Shown one piece after another: positions 1 through 5,140 of a DNA stretch of 5,632 nucleotides. Every line of letters starts with the position of its first letter. The first letter of the stretch is position 1. Origin of the DNA: Candidatus Solibacter sp. (lineage in GTDB: Bacteria; Acidobacteriota; Terriglobia; Bryobacterales; Bryobacteraceae); assembly GCA_017883345.1 (NCBI GenBank), contig JADGNT010000384.1, forward strand, positions 1 through 5,632, written 5' to 3'. Made by a program: the position numbers and the translations under genes. Below the pieces are notes generated by a model. The model did no database searches, was not told the origin of the DNA, and saw only the letters and a program-made list of their open reading frames with translations.

Positions 1-1
1 G

Positions 2-71
2 GGGACAGACAGGACTGGCAGCGAATTTCCGGCAAAATGCGCCGGAAATCCATGCCAGTCTTGTCAGTCCC
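2..71. repeat. Long imperfect inverted repeat (hairpin element)
   Basis: The two arms pair almost along their whole length: GGGAC (2-6) with GTCCC (67-71), GACA (8-11) with TGTC (62-65), GACTGGCA (13-20) with TGCCAGTC (53-60), and ATTTCCGGC (25-33) with GCCGGAAAT (41-49). There are single mismatches at 7/66 and 12/61, an internal loop at 21-24/50-52 and a 7-base loop (34-40). That is 26 base pairs in 70 bases. No T-run follows the right arm, so it does not look like an ordinary rho-independent terminator. Its outer end (GGGGACAGAC) resembles the element at 1120-1198, suggesting a dispersed REP- or MITE-like family; this family link is inference. Confidence 0.8.
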
Positions 72-227
72 GGGGGCGCTCGTGGGTGGCGATGAAGTCG
101 CCATGGCAGTTTTTCATGAGCTTTCGCGGGCCGAAGGCCCATCCCAACAGAGTCGAAAAACCACCTCGCACATCGCGGAACCCCGTACCTGCCGGTTTGA
201 GGAAAGACACGCCTCTTTGGACTACCC

Positions 228-236
228 TGTTAAACT
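228..236 (+). promoter_or_regulatory. Candidate extended -10 for the MerR-TPR gene
   Basis: TGTTAAACT matches an extended -10 (TG, one base, then TAAACT at 231-236). No convincing -35 lies 16-18 bases upstream, as is common for extended -10 promoters. If 236 is position -7, transcription would start at about 243, the G of the GTG start codon. This is a pattern match only. Confidence 0.35.
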
Positions 237-242
237 GTTGGC

Positions 243-1118
243 GTGAACCCGAAGGAGGAATACTCTCGCACGGAGGTCCGCCGCAAGTTCGGGCTCTCCG
301 AGCGCCAACTGCGAGGTTGGGAGCGCCAGCGCCTGATACCGGAGGCGAGTTCCTATACCTTCTCCGACCTGATCGCCTTCCAGACCCTGATCAAGCTGCG
401 CGAAAACAAGATTTCCTCGAAGGAGATTTTCCGCGCGCTGGAATCGCTGCGCGAAAAACTGGGGTGGATGAAGCAACCGCTCAGCGAACTTCGGGTGGTG
501 TCCGAGGGCGGACGCATCGCGGTGCACCTGTCGGGCCAGAAGATGGAGGCCATCAGCGGCCAGATCCTGTTCGATTTCGATGCCAGCGAACTGGGCGGCA
601 TCAAGATCTTCCCGGAGCGCAAGCCCAAGATCAACCGCACCCGCGAATCCGAGGACTGGTTCCAGAAGGGGCTGGAGCTGGAGGAGACCGGCGCGCCCGT
701 GGAGGAAGCGGTGGACGCCTACCAGAAGGTGTTGGACCTCAACCCCGGAGCCGCCGGGGCGCTGGTCAACCTGGGCACGATTTACTACCGTCTCCGCAAA
801 TTCGCTGAGGCCGAAAAGTACTATCTGGCGGCGATTGAGGCGGACCCCGGATATCCCCTGGCGCAATTCAATCTGGGCAACCTGTACGATGAGCAGGGAC
901 GCCTTCCGGAAGCCCTCGATTTCTACCGGCGCGCCCTGGCGCTGAATCCCCATTACGCCGACGCGCACTTCAACCTGGCGCTCTTGTGCGAGCGTCAGGG
1001 CGAGGCCATGAAGGCCGTCCACCATTGGAAGGCCTACCTGAAACTGGACAATTCCGGACAGTGGGCCGAGATCGCCCGCCGTCAGTTGGAACGCTTGCGG
1101 CAAGCGGTGATCCGGTAG
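243..1118 (+). CDS. MerR-type HTH and tetratricopeptide (TPR) repeat protein
   Basis: This 291-aa cytoplasmic protein is probably a transcription regulator with a protein-binding tail. Residues about 8-70 fit the MerR DNA-binding fold: RTEVRRKFGLSERQLRGWER is the HTH, followed by the second-wing pattern YTFSDLIAF...LRENKISSKEI. Residues about 75-135 form an unassigned linker. Four TPR units follow (about 138-169, 171-203, 205-237, 239-271) with typical A..NLG..Y...G...EA..FY..AL..NP spacing. MerR proteins bind DNA as dimers; TPRs bind partner proteins; the actual effector or partner is unknown. GTG 243 is the first possible start, because an in-frame TAA lies at 231-233 and no alternative start codon follows soon. 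No Shine-Dalgarno precedes it; the GAAGGAGGAA just downstream is in the coding sequence. The gene sits alone between two inverted-repeat elements, upstream of a same-strand Hsp70 operon. The domain assignment is secure; the function is open. Confidence 0.9.
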   Translation: MNPKEEYSRTEVRRKFGLSERQLRGWERQRLIPEASSYTFSDLIAFQTLIKLRENKISSKEIFRALESLREKLGWMKQPLSELRVVSEGGRIAVHLSGQKMEAISGQILFDFDASELGGIKIFPERKPKINRTRESEDWFQKGLELEETGAPVEEAVDAYQKVLDLNPGAAGALVNLGTIYYRLRKFAEAEKYYLAAIEADPGYPLAQFNLGNLYDEQGRLPEALDFYRRALALNPHYADAHFNLALLCERQGEAMKAVHHWKAYLKLDNSGQWAEIARRQLERLRQAVIR

Positions 1119-1119
1119 A

Positions 1120-1198
1120 GTGGGACAGACGGAGCGTCTTGCGTCGTCTGTCAACTTCCAGCGCACGACAGACCACGGAAACCGATGGTCTGTCCCAC
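1120..1198. repeat. Palindromic REP/BIME-like element with four phased GACAGAC cores
   Basis: The outer arms GTGGGACAGAC (1120-1130) and GTCTGTCCCAC (1188-1198) are perfect 11-bp inverted repeats. Two inner copies point the opposite way: GTCTGTC (1146-1152) and GACAGAC (1167-1173). The four cores therefore alternate in direction and begin at 1124, 1146, 1167 and 1188, that is every 21-22 bases. The sequence can fold as two hairpins (1124-1152 and 1167-1194) or as one long cruciform. It starts two bases after the stop codon of the MerR-TPR gene and ends 32 bases before the DUF2760 start, so it could act as a transcription barrier, a protein-binding array or a mobile REP-type element. None of these roles is shown by the sequence. 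Confidence 0.8.
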
Positions 1199-1200
1199 CT

Positions 1201-1221
1201 TGCTATCCTTAATACTTGGAG
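1201..1221 (+). promoter_or_regulatory. Candidate extended -10 and ribosome binding site of the DUF2760-Hsp70 operon
   Basis: TGCTATCCT (1201-1209) fits an extended -10 directly after the palindromic element. GGAG (1218-1221) is a good Shine-Dalgarno eight bases before TTG 1230. There is no clear -35. The ribosome site is the more reliable of the two and decides the start of the DUF2760 gene. Confidence 0.4.
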
Positions 1222-1229
1222 CCATCGAA

Positions 1230-1763
1230 TTGAATCGAATCGTGTTGGCGTTTCGCGCCTTCTTTAGCCTTGTGTTTTCCGGCGAACTCTCCGCGGAGAT
1301 CCTGATCGCTCTCAACCTCTCGCGACGCTCTTCCGCCGCGCCGGCGAAAGCCGCCGCGCCCGTGCCCGCCGCGCCCGCGGTCCGCGCCTCCGACGGCGCG
1401 CTGCAGATTCTCGGCATTTTGCAGCGCGACTCGCGGCTGATCGACTTCCTGATGGAGGACGTGTCCGCCTACTCCGACGACCAGATCGGGGCCGCCGTGC
1501 GCGAGCTTCACGATCAGTGCCGCGATGCCATCGCCCGCTACGTTACGCTCGCCCCGGTGATCGACGGCGTGGAAGGCACCTACGCCAAGGCGCCCGCGCA
1601 GGACGCGAACCTGGTGAAATTCGTGGGCAACGTCCCGGCCAAGCCGCCGGCCGGCGGAACTCTCCGGCACAAGGGATGGCGCGCCACCAAGGTGGAACTG
1701 CCGAACCTGGCGGCGAAGCAGGACGCCACGATTATCGCCCCGGCGGAAATTGAAATTGAGTAA
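1230..1763 (+). CDS. DUF2760 family protein, Hsp70-operon partner
   Basis: This 177-aa protein matches the DUF2760 pattern known to me from genes that sit directly before Hsp70-like genes; its biochemical role is not established. Residues 1-30 are an amphipathic, partly hydrophobic stretch (LAFRAFFSLVF) that might touch a membrane or a partner. Residues about 34-52 are an Ala/Pro-rich linker. The conserved core (about 53-177) contains ALQILGILQRDSRLIDFL, the YSDDQIGAAVRELHDQC helix, and the C-terminal LRHKGWRATKVELP and IIAPAEIEIE strands. TTG 1230 is preferred because GGAG lies eight bases upstream and the family usually begins with a short N-R-x-x-LAFRAFF stretch. The upstream in-frame ATG at 1185 is inside the palindromic repeat, lacks a ribosome site and would add 15 unlikely residues. 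The gene overlaps the next one, so the two are almost certainly co-translated. Confidence 0.82.
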   Translation: MNRIVLAFRAFFSLVFSGELSAEILIALNLSRRSSAAPAKAAAPVPAAPAVRASDGALQILGILQRDSRLIDFLMEDVSAYSDDQIGAAVRELHDQCRDAIARYVTLAPVIDGVEGTYAKAPAQDANLVKFVGNVPAKPPAGGTLRHKGWRATKVELPNLAAKQDATIIAPAEIEIE

Positions 1764-3594
1764 GAAAACGCAGTCACCGCGGTACGTCATCGGCATCGAT
1801 CTCGGCACCACCAACTCGGGCGCCGCCTACGCGGAAATTCGCCCCGGCGCCGACCCGTTCGCGCCAGCCAACGTCGAGCTTCTGCCGATTCCGCAACTCA
1901 CCAACCCGGGCGAGGTGCGCGACGAAGACCTGCTGCCCTCGTTCCTCTATCTCCCGGGCCCGAGCGACTTCCCGGCCGGCAGCCTCGCGCTCCCCTGGGA
2001 CGAAACGCGCGACTACGTGGTGGGCCGCCTGGCCCAAAAGCGCGGCGTGGAGAACGCGGGCCGCCTGGTGTCCTCGGCCAAGAGCTGGCTGTCGCACTCG
2101 GCGGTGGACCGCACCGCGCCGCTGCTGCCCTTCCGCGCCCCGGAAGGCGTGGCGAAAATCTCGCCCGTGGAGGCCAGCCGCCGCTACCTGGACCACCTGC
2201 GGCAGGCGTGGGACGCCAAGATGCCCGACGCGCCGTTCCAGGCGCAGCAGGTGCTGGTCACCGTCCCCGCATCCTTCGACGCGGTGGCGCGCGAACTGAC
2301 CCTGGACGCCGCCAGACAGGCTGGCTACGAGAACATCACGCTGCTGGAAGAGCCGCAGGCCGCGTTCTACGCGTGGCTGGAGCGCCATCCGGATTGGCGC
2401 CAGCGGGTGGCGGTGGGCGACCTCATCCTGGTGGTGGATATCGGCGGCGGCACCACGGATTTCACGCTGATTGCGGTGACGGAGGCGAACGGCGAACTCT
2501 CGTTGAGCCGCGTGGCGGTGGGCGAACACATTCTGCTGGGCGGCGACAACGTGGATCTGGCTTTGGCCGGCGTGGTGGCCCTTCGCTTGGCCGAGAAGGG
2601 CACCAAGATCGACAGCCGGCAGCACCTGGCGCTGTGGGCCAACTGCCGCGTGGCCAAGGAAAAGCTGCTGGAGCCCGGGGCGAAGGCGAAAGAGCAGGCG
2701 GTCACGATTCTGGGCAAAGGCACGGGACTGGTGGGTGGCACCGTCAAGGCGATGCTGCTGGCCAGCGATATCGAGCAGGTGCTTGGCGCAGGCTTCCTGC
2801 CGGCGGTGGCGAGCACGGAGATGCCCGCGCACCAGCGGCGCGCCGGACTTCAGGAACTCGGCCTGCCCTACGCCGCCGACCCCGCGATCACGCGCCACAT
2901 GGCGCGCTTTCTGCGACAGCAGGCGGCCACCGCGGAACACGGCGCGGTGCGGCGCGGACCGAGCGGTCTGGCCTGCCCGACCCACGTCCTGTTCAACGGC
3001 GGCGTGCTCAACGCCGATCTGGTGCGCCAACGCATTCTCACCACACTCAACGCGTGGCTGGGCGAAGAAGGCATGCCGCCGGTGAAAGCGCTGGCGGGCG
3101 AAGATCTGATGCACGCCGTGGCGCGCGGCGCGGCGTATTACGGCCTGGCGCGCACCGGCCGCGGCGTACGGATCCGCGGCGGCGTGCCGCGCACGTACTA
3201 TGTCGCGGTGGAATCCGCGATGCCCTCGATCCCCGGTTTCCCAGCCCCGATCAAGGCGCTGGCGGTGGTGCCGTTCGGCATGGAAGAAGGCACGGACACG
3301 CGCATTCCGGGCCGCGAATTCGGCCTGGTGGTGGGACAGCCCGCCGAGTTCCGATTCTTCACCAGCGCGAGCCGCAAGAACGATCAGCCGGGCGATTTGA
3401 TTGAAGATTTCGGCGACGCTCTCGAAGAGCTCTCGCCGATGGAGGTCAGCTTCGACGCGGGAGAGACGACGGAAGTAGTGCCGGTGTCTTTCGAGAGCAT
3501 CGTGACGGAGACGGGCATGCTGCAACTGTGGTGCGTGGCGCGCGACGGCCGCCGCTGGAAGCTGGAGTTCAACGTGCGCGAGCGGGTGCAGTGA
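1750..3594 (+). CDS. Compact Hsp70/DnaK-like molecular chaperone
   Basis: This 614-aa cytoplasmic ATPase belongs to the Hsp70/actin superfamily. The nucleotide-binding motifs are intact: phosphate-1 IGIDLGTTNS (14-23), connect-1 region VLVTVPASFD (168-177) with the LEEPQAA loop (199-205), phosphate-2 VVDIGGGTTDF (228-238) and the adenosine motif VLFNGGV (413-419). The C-terminal part (about 460-614) looks like a short beta substrate-binding domain ending in W-rich strands. The helical lid and the EEVD-like or disordered tail of canonical DnaK are missing, so it is probably a specialised Hsp70 rather than housekeeping dnaK. TTG 1750 is the longest start; TTG 1756 is an alternative with GGCGGA eight bases upstream and would remove two residues. 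The gene overlaps the end of the DUF2760 gene by 14 or 8 bases, indicating translational coupling. No DnaJ or GrpE is nearby. The antisense strand is open over most of its length because of GC bias, not because of a second gene. Confidence 0.93.
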   Translation: MKLSKKTQSPRYVIGIDLGTTNSGAAYAEIRPGADPFAPANVELLPIPQLTNPGEVRDEDLLPSFLYLPGPSDFPAGSLALPWDETRDYVVGRLAQKRGVENAGRLVSSAKSWLSHSAVDRTAPLLPFRAPEGVAKISPVEASRRYLDHLRQAWDAKMPDAPFQAQQVLVTVPASFDAVARELTLDAARQAGYENITLLEEPQAAFYAWLERHPDWRQRVAVGDLILVVDIGGGTTDFTLIAVTEANGELSLSRVAVGEHILLGGDNVDLALAGVVALRLAEKGTKIDSRQHLALWANCRVAKEKLLEPGAKAKEQAVTILGKGTGLVGGTVKAMLLASDIEQVLGAGFLPAVASTEMPAHQRRAGLQELGLPYAADPAITRHMARFLRQQAATAEHGAVRRGPSGLACPTHVLFNGGVLNADLVRQRILTTLNAWLGEEGMPPVKALAGEDLMHAVARGAAYYGLARTGRGVRIRGGVPRTYYVAVESAMPSIPGFPAPIKALAVVPFGMEEGTDTRIPGREFGLVVGQPAEFRFFTSASRKNDQPGDLIEDFGDALEELSPMEVSFDAGETTEVVPVSFESIVTETGMLQLWCVARDGRRWKLEFNVRERVQ

Positions 3595-3608
3595 GTGAGT
3601 CGGCGGTG

Positions 3609-3637
3609 TTGACTATTACGCGATGCGGGTGTATATT
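3609..3637 (+). promoter_or_regulatory. Sigma-70-type promoter of the Phd-VapC pair
   Basis: TTGACT (3609-3614) and TATATT (3632-3637) are close to consensus -35 and -10 boxes with an exact 17-base spacer. Transcription would start at about 3644, inside the adjacent palindrome and about 25 bases before the antitoxin ATG. It is the best promoter in the window and more AT-rich than its surroundings. Confidence 0.75.
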
Positions 3638-3650
3638 TAGACTAGTCTAA
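3637..3650. promoter_or_regulatory. Perfect 14-bp palindromic operator (TTAGACTAGTCTAA)
   Basis: The sequence is identical to its own reverse complement and shares its first base with the -10 box, covering the likely transcription start. Phd/VapB-type antitoxins usually repress their own operon by binding such palindromes, so a bound dimer here would block RNA polymerase. The palindrome is seen directly; the protein that binds it is inferred. Confidence 0.7.
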
Positions 3651-3668
3651 TCGACTGGTTGAAACGAT

Positions 3669-3914
3669 ATGCGCGAGATTCAAGCCTCGGAAGCAAAAAC
3701 TCATCTGCCTCAGCTTCTGGACGATGTGGAGCGAGGCGAAACCCTGATCATTACGCGCCACGGACGCGCTATCGCCCGCATCGTCCCCGAAGTCAATCGC
3801 CGGCAGGAGGACATCGACAGCGCCATCGAGGGCATCATGGCCCTCCGCACACGAAACGGCAAAATCACGTTCGAAGAGCTTCGCTCTGCACGCGAGGAGG
3901 GCCGCAAGTACTGA
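3669..3914 (+). CDS. Phd/YefM-type antitoxin
   Basis: This 81-aa protein is the antitoxin of the following PIN toxin. Residues 1-45 carry the Phd/YefM DNA-binding fold: the start MREIQASEAKTHLPQLLDDV, then the GETLIITRHGRAIARIVP strand-turn-strand. The charged tail (about 46-81, ending ELRSAREEGRKY) should be flexible and wrap the toxin. In this family the antitoxin neutralises the toxin and represses the shared promoter; the palindrome at 3637-3650 fits that role. ATG 3669 gives the typical family N-terminus; the ribosome site is weak. The stop overlaps the toxin ATG by one base (TGATG), so toxin translation is coupled to antitoxin translation. Phd-fold antitoxins paired with PIN toxins are often called VapB. 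Confidence 0.9.
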   Translation: MREIQASEAKTHLPQLLDDVERGETLIITRHGRAIARIVPEVNRRQEDIDSAIEGIMALRTRNGKITFEELRSAREEGRKY

Positions 3915-4321
3915 TGGCCTTCGTGCTGGATGCCTCGGTTACGGCCTGTTGGGCATTTGAGGACGAGGACCATCCGCAGGCCGACCTGGCCCTACGGAGA
4001 GTGCGGACCGAAGAAGCCGTCGTGCCCAGTCTGTGGTGGTTTGAGGTTCGCAACATCCTGGTGGTCAACGAGCGCCGGAAACGAATCACCGAGTCCGGCA
4101 CGGCGAGTTTTCTTCGAGACCTTACTCGCATCCCGATCCGGGTGGATCGCGTTCCGGTGGAGGCCGAAGTTCTCCGGCTGGCGCGGGCACACCGGCTGTC
4201 TGTATACGATGCCGCCTACTTGGAGCTAGCCCGCCGGGAGGGCTTGCCGCTGGCGACGCTTGATCGGGATCTTGCCGTCGCCGCCCGCGCCGAGAGCGTG
4301 CCGCTCCTCGGAGAGAGTTGA
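3914..4321 (+). CDS. vapC: VapC-type PIN-domain toxin (ribonuclease)
   Basis: This 135-aa PIN-domain protein is complete. PIN toxins are Mg2+-dependent endoribonucleases that cut tRNA or rRNA when the antitoxin is lost. The acidic active-site set is visible: Asp6 in FVLDAS, Glu44 in WWFEVRN, Asp99 in LSVYDAAYLELA, and Asp117 (with Asp119) in LATLDRDL. Length and motif order are those of a normal VapC, and nothing suggests inactivation. It starts at ATG 3914, overlapping the antitoxin stop by one base. A longer frame entering from 3659 is only the antitoxin region read out of frame. The target RNA cannot be told from sequence. Its end faces the end of the minus-strand DUF433 gene 23 bases away, with no obvious terminator between them. 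Confidence 0.92.
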   Translation: MAFVLDASVTACWAFEDEDHPQADLALRRVRTEEAVVPSLWWFEVRNILVVNERRKRITESGTASFLRDLTRIPIRVDRVPVEAEVLRLARAHRLSVYDAAYLELARREGLPLATLDRDLAVAARAESVPLLGES

Positions 4322-4344
4322 GCAGCGGCGGCATGTCAATACGG

Positions 4345-4626
4345 TCAACCGGGCGGGAGATTCGCCTTGCGGCCGGCTTCGGCGGCGAACTGATAGACAG
4401 CCGGGAAGTCCGCTTTCTCGATGTCGGGGTGCTCCTCAAGGATTTGCTCCTCGGTCATGCCGGCGCCGAGCCAGCCGAGAACGTCCCATACAGTAATGCG
4501 GAGGCCTCGTATGCAGGGTTTGCCGCCACGCTTGCCCGGCTCGATGGTAATCCTGCTGCTGACTGCTGACCTGCGCTGTCCCCTTCTTAGTATGCCATCG
4601 GCCGCGAGCCTGTGCATCCTTGTCAT
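4345..4626 (-). CDS. DUF433 antitoxin-like protein, without visible toxin partner
   Basis: This 93-aa protein contains the DUF433 core from residue 26: ITIEPGKRGGKPCIRGLRI, followed by the winged-HTH-like segment VWDVLGWLGAGMTEEQILEEHPDI. DUF433 proteins are usually antitoxins encoded just before a DUF5615 (Mut7-C/PIN-like) toxin. No such gene lies downstream here; the neighbour is a convergent VapC. ATG 4626 is chosen because GGAG (minus strand, 4633-4636) lies six bases upstream; ATG 4617 has no usable site. The first 25 residues (MTRMHRLAADGILRRGQRRS and on) are foreign to the family and are encoded by a repeat-like stretch containing GGGGACAG and a doubled TCAGCAG, so the original start may have been replaced. 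The frame stays open upstream only because it runs antisense to the FGE fragment. Whether it is expressed is uncertain. Confidence 0.75.
   Translation of the reverse strand: MTRMHRLAADGILRRGQRRSAVSSRITIEPGKRGGKPCIRGLRITVWDVLGWLGAGMTEEQILEEHPDIEKADFPAVYQFAAEAGRKANLPPG
4556..4583. repeat. Short repeat remnant: CTGCTGA twice plus CTGTCCCC
   Basis: CTGCTGA occurs twice in tandem (4556-4569), followed by CTGTCCCC (4576-4583), the inverse of the GGGGACAG end seen at the left edge of the window. It lies where the DUF433 core loses family similarity and near the broken 5' side of the FGE fragment, so it may mark a recombination junction. It is short, and the match to the other elements could be chance. 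Confidence 0.35.
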
Positions 4627-5063
4627 GCGCAACTCCGATAGCTGCCAACGGAAGCGAATCTCCGGTCCGGCTTTCACCTCCCGATAGGTGGTTTTTGAAA
4701 GCTGCCGCCGATGGCCGGGCCTTCCCTTGGGGCAACGAACGCGATCCCTCGCACGCCAACGTGGGCACTCACGTGCTCCGCCCGGTGAACGATTTCCCGG
4801 GCGGCGCCAGCCCGTTTGGCGCCCTCCAAATGGTCGGCAACGTGTGGGAACTGGTCGATCGGTTGCGCCCGCCGAGTCCGCAAGCCTTGAAGAGCTACCC
4901 GAAACTGAAGCCTCCGCCGAGCGCCGACGAGCCTTGGTACATGATCCGCGGCCAATCCTGCGGCGAACCGCCGCTCGATGCGGTGATCTCCGAATCCGCT
5001 CCTGTCCCGGCGCGGTGGAAAGACATCTATATCGGATTCCGCTGCGTGAAAAACGCGCCCTAA
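4620..5063 (+). pseudogene. 5'-truncated formylglycine-generating-enzyme (FGE/SUMF1-like) domain fragment
   Basis: Only the C-terminal half of an FGE-sulfatase fold is present, about 130 residues of a domain normally near 250. Similarity begins at about 4665 with RLSPPDRWFLKAA, then DGRAFPWGNERDPSHANVG, FGALQMVGNVWELVDR, WYMIRGQSCGEPP and the closing YIGFRCVKNAP, in family order. The N-terminal half, with the usual GG.F.MG start, is absent. No good start codon with a ribosome site exists; TTG 4620 merely opens the frame. The paired catalytic cysteines of true sulfatase-activating FGE are not seen in the expected position (one Cys in RGQSCGEP), so the parent was probably a non-catalytic FGE-like domain, often fused to kinases or surface proteins in Acidobacteria. 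The break lies next to the DUF433 gene and the repeat remnant, suggesting that rearrangement truncated it. Confidence 0.75.
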
Positions 5064-5113
5064 GCTGCGGCGGATGAACACAGTCCGCCCACGTCCTCCA
5101 CTTGCCAGGACGA

Positions 5114-5140
5114 ATACCATGTGCCATTGTGAAATGGTAT
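5114..5140. promoter_or_regulatory. Inverted repeat over the AbrB-antitoxin start (candidate operator)
   Basis: ATACCAT (5114-5120) is the exact reverse complement of ATGGTAT (5134-5140), and a second nested pair CCATT (5124-5128)/AATGG (5133-5137) competes for the same right arm. The right arm includes the first two bases of the ATG at 5139. AbrB/MazE-type antitoxins commonly bind inverted repeats at their own promoter, so this may be an operator; as RNA it could also fold over the start codon. No clear -10/-35 is visible nearby. Confidence 0.45.

Larger units (their letters stand above)
3591..3650 (+). other. 19-codon stub overlapping the Hsp70 stop (possible remnant of a lost downstream gene)
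   Basis: GTGA at 3591-3594 overlaps the Hsp70 stop in the typical operon manner and opens a frame beginning V/M-S-E-S-A-V. The frame stops at TAA 3648-3650 inside the operator of the next locus. DUF2760-Hsp70 operons often continue with a second, larger Hsp70-like (DUF3731) gene. This stub may be its first few codons, cut by a junction near 3605. It is too short to show homology and could be chance. Confidence 0.2.

Noticed and set aside
2..71. Rho-independent terminator of an upstream gene
   Set aside because: The stem has internal loops and is followed by a G-rich stretch rather than a T-run.
222..1166. 314-residue minus-strand frame opposite the MerR-TPR gene
   Set aside because: Leu/Gln/Arg-rich shadow of a well-supported gene, without motifs or a ribosome site.
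1120..1198. CRISPR-like regular repeats
   Set aside because: Cores are only 7-11 bases, alternate in direction and have no unique 30-40 base spacers or cas genes.
3331..3339. GTGGGACAG inside the Hsp70 gene, similar to the repeat ends
   Set aside because: It encodes conserved-looking coding sequence in frame and has no inverted partner nearby.
2208..3404. 398-residue plus-strand frame inside the Hsp70 gene
   Set aside because: Gly/Arg-rich out-of-frame reading of the Hsp70 gene, with no family pattern.
1774..3525. 583-residue open frame on the minus strand opposite the Hsp70 gene
   Set aside because: It lies entirely antisense to a clear Hsp70, has His/Arg/Ala-rich shadow composition and shows no domain; it results from GC-biased third codon positions.
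4642..4656. LPTEA motif, typical of FGE proteins, in a different plus frame from the fragment
   Set aside because: A frameshift was considered, but the fragment's own frame already has the equivalent RLSPPDRWFLKAA segment just downstream and spacing to DGRAFPWG would be too long, so it is probably chance.
4627..5127. Upstream extension of the DUF433 frame to 260 residues
   Set aside because: The extra part is antisense to the FGE fragment and unlike any DUF433 N-terminus; a good ribosome site supports the start at 4626.
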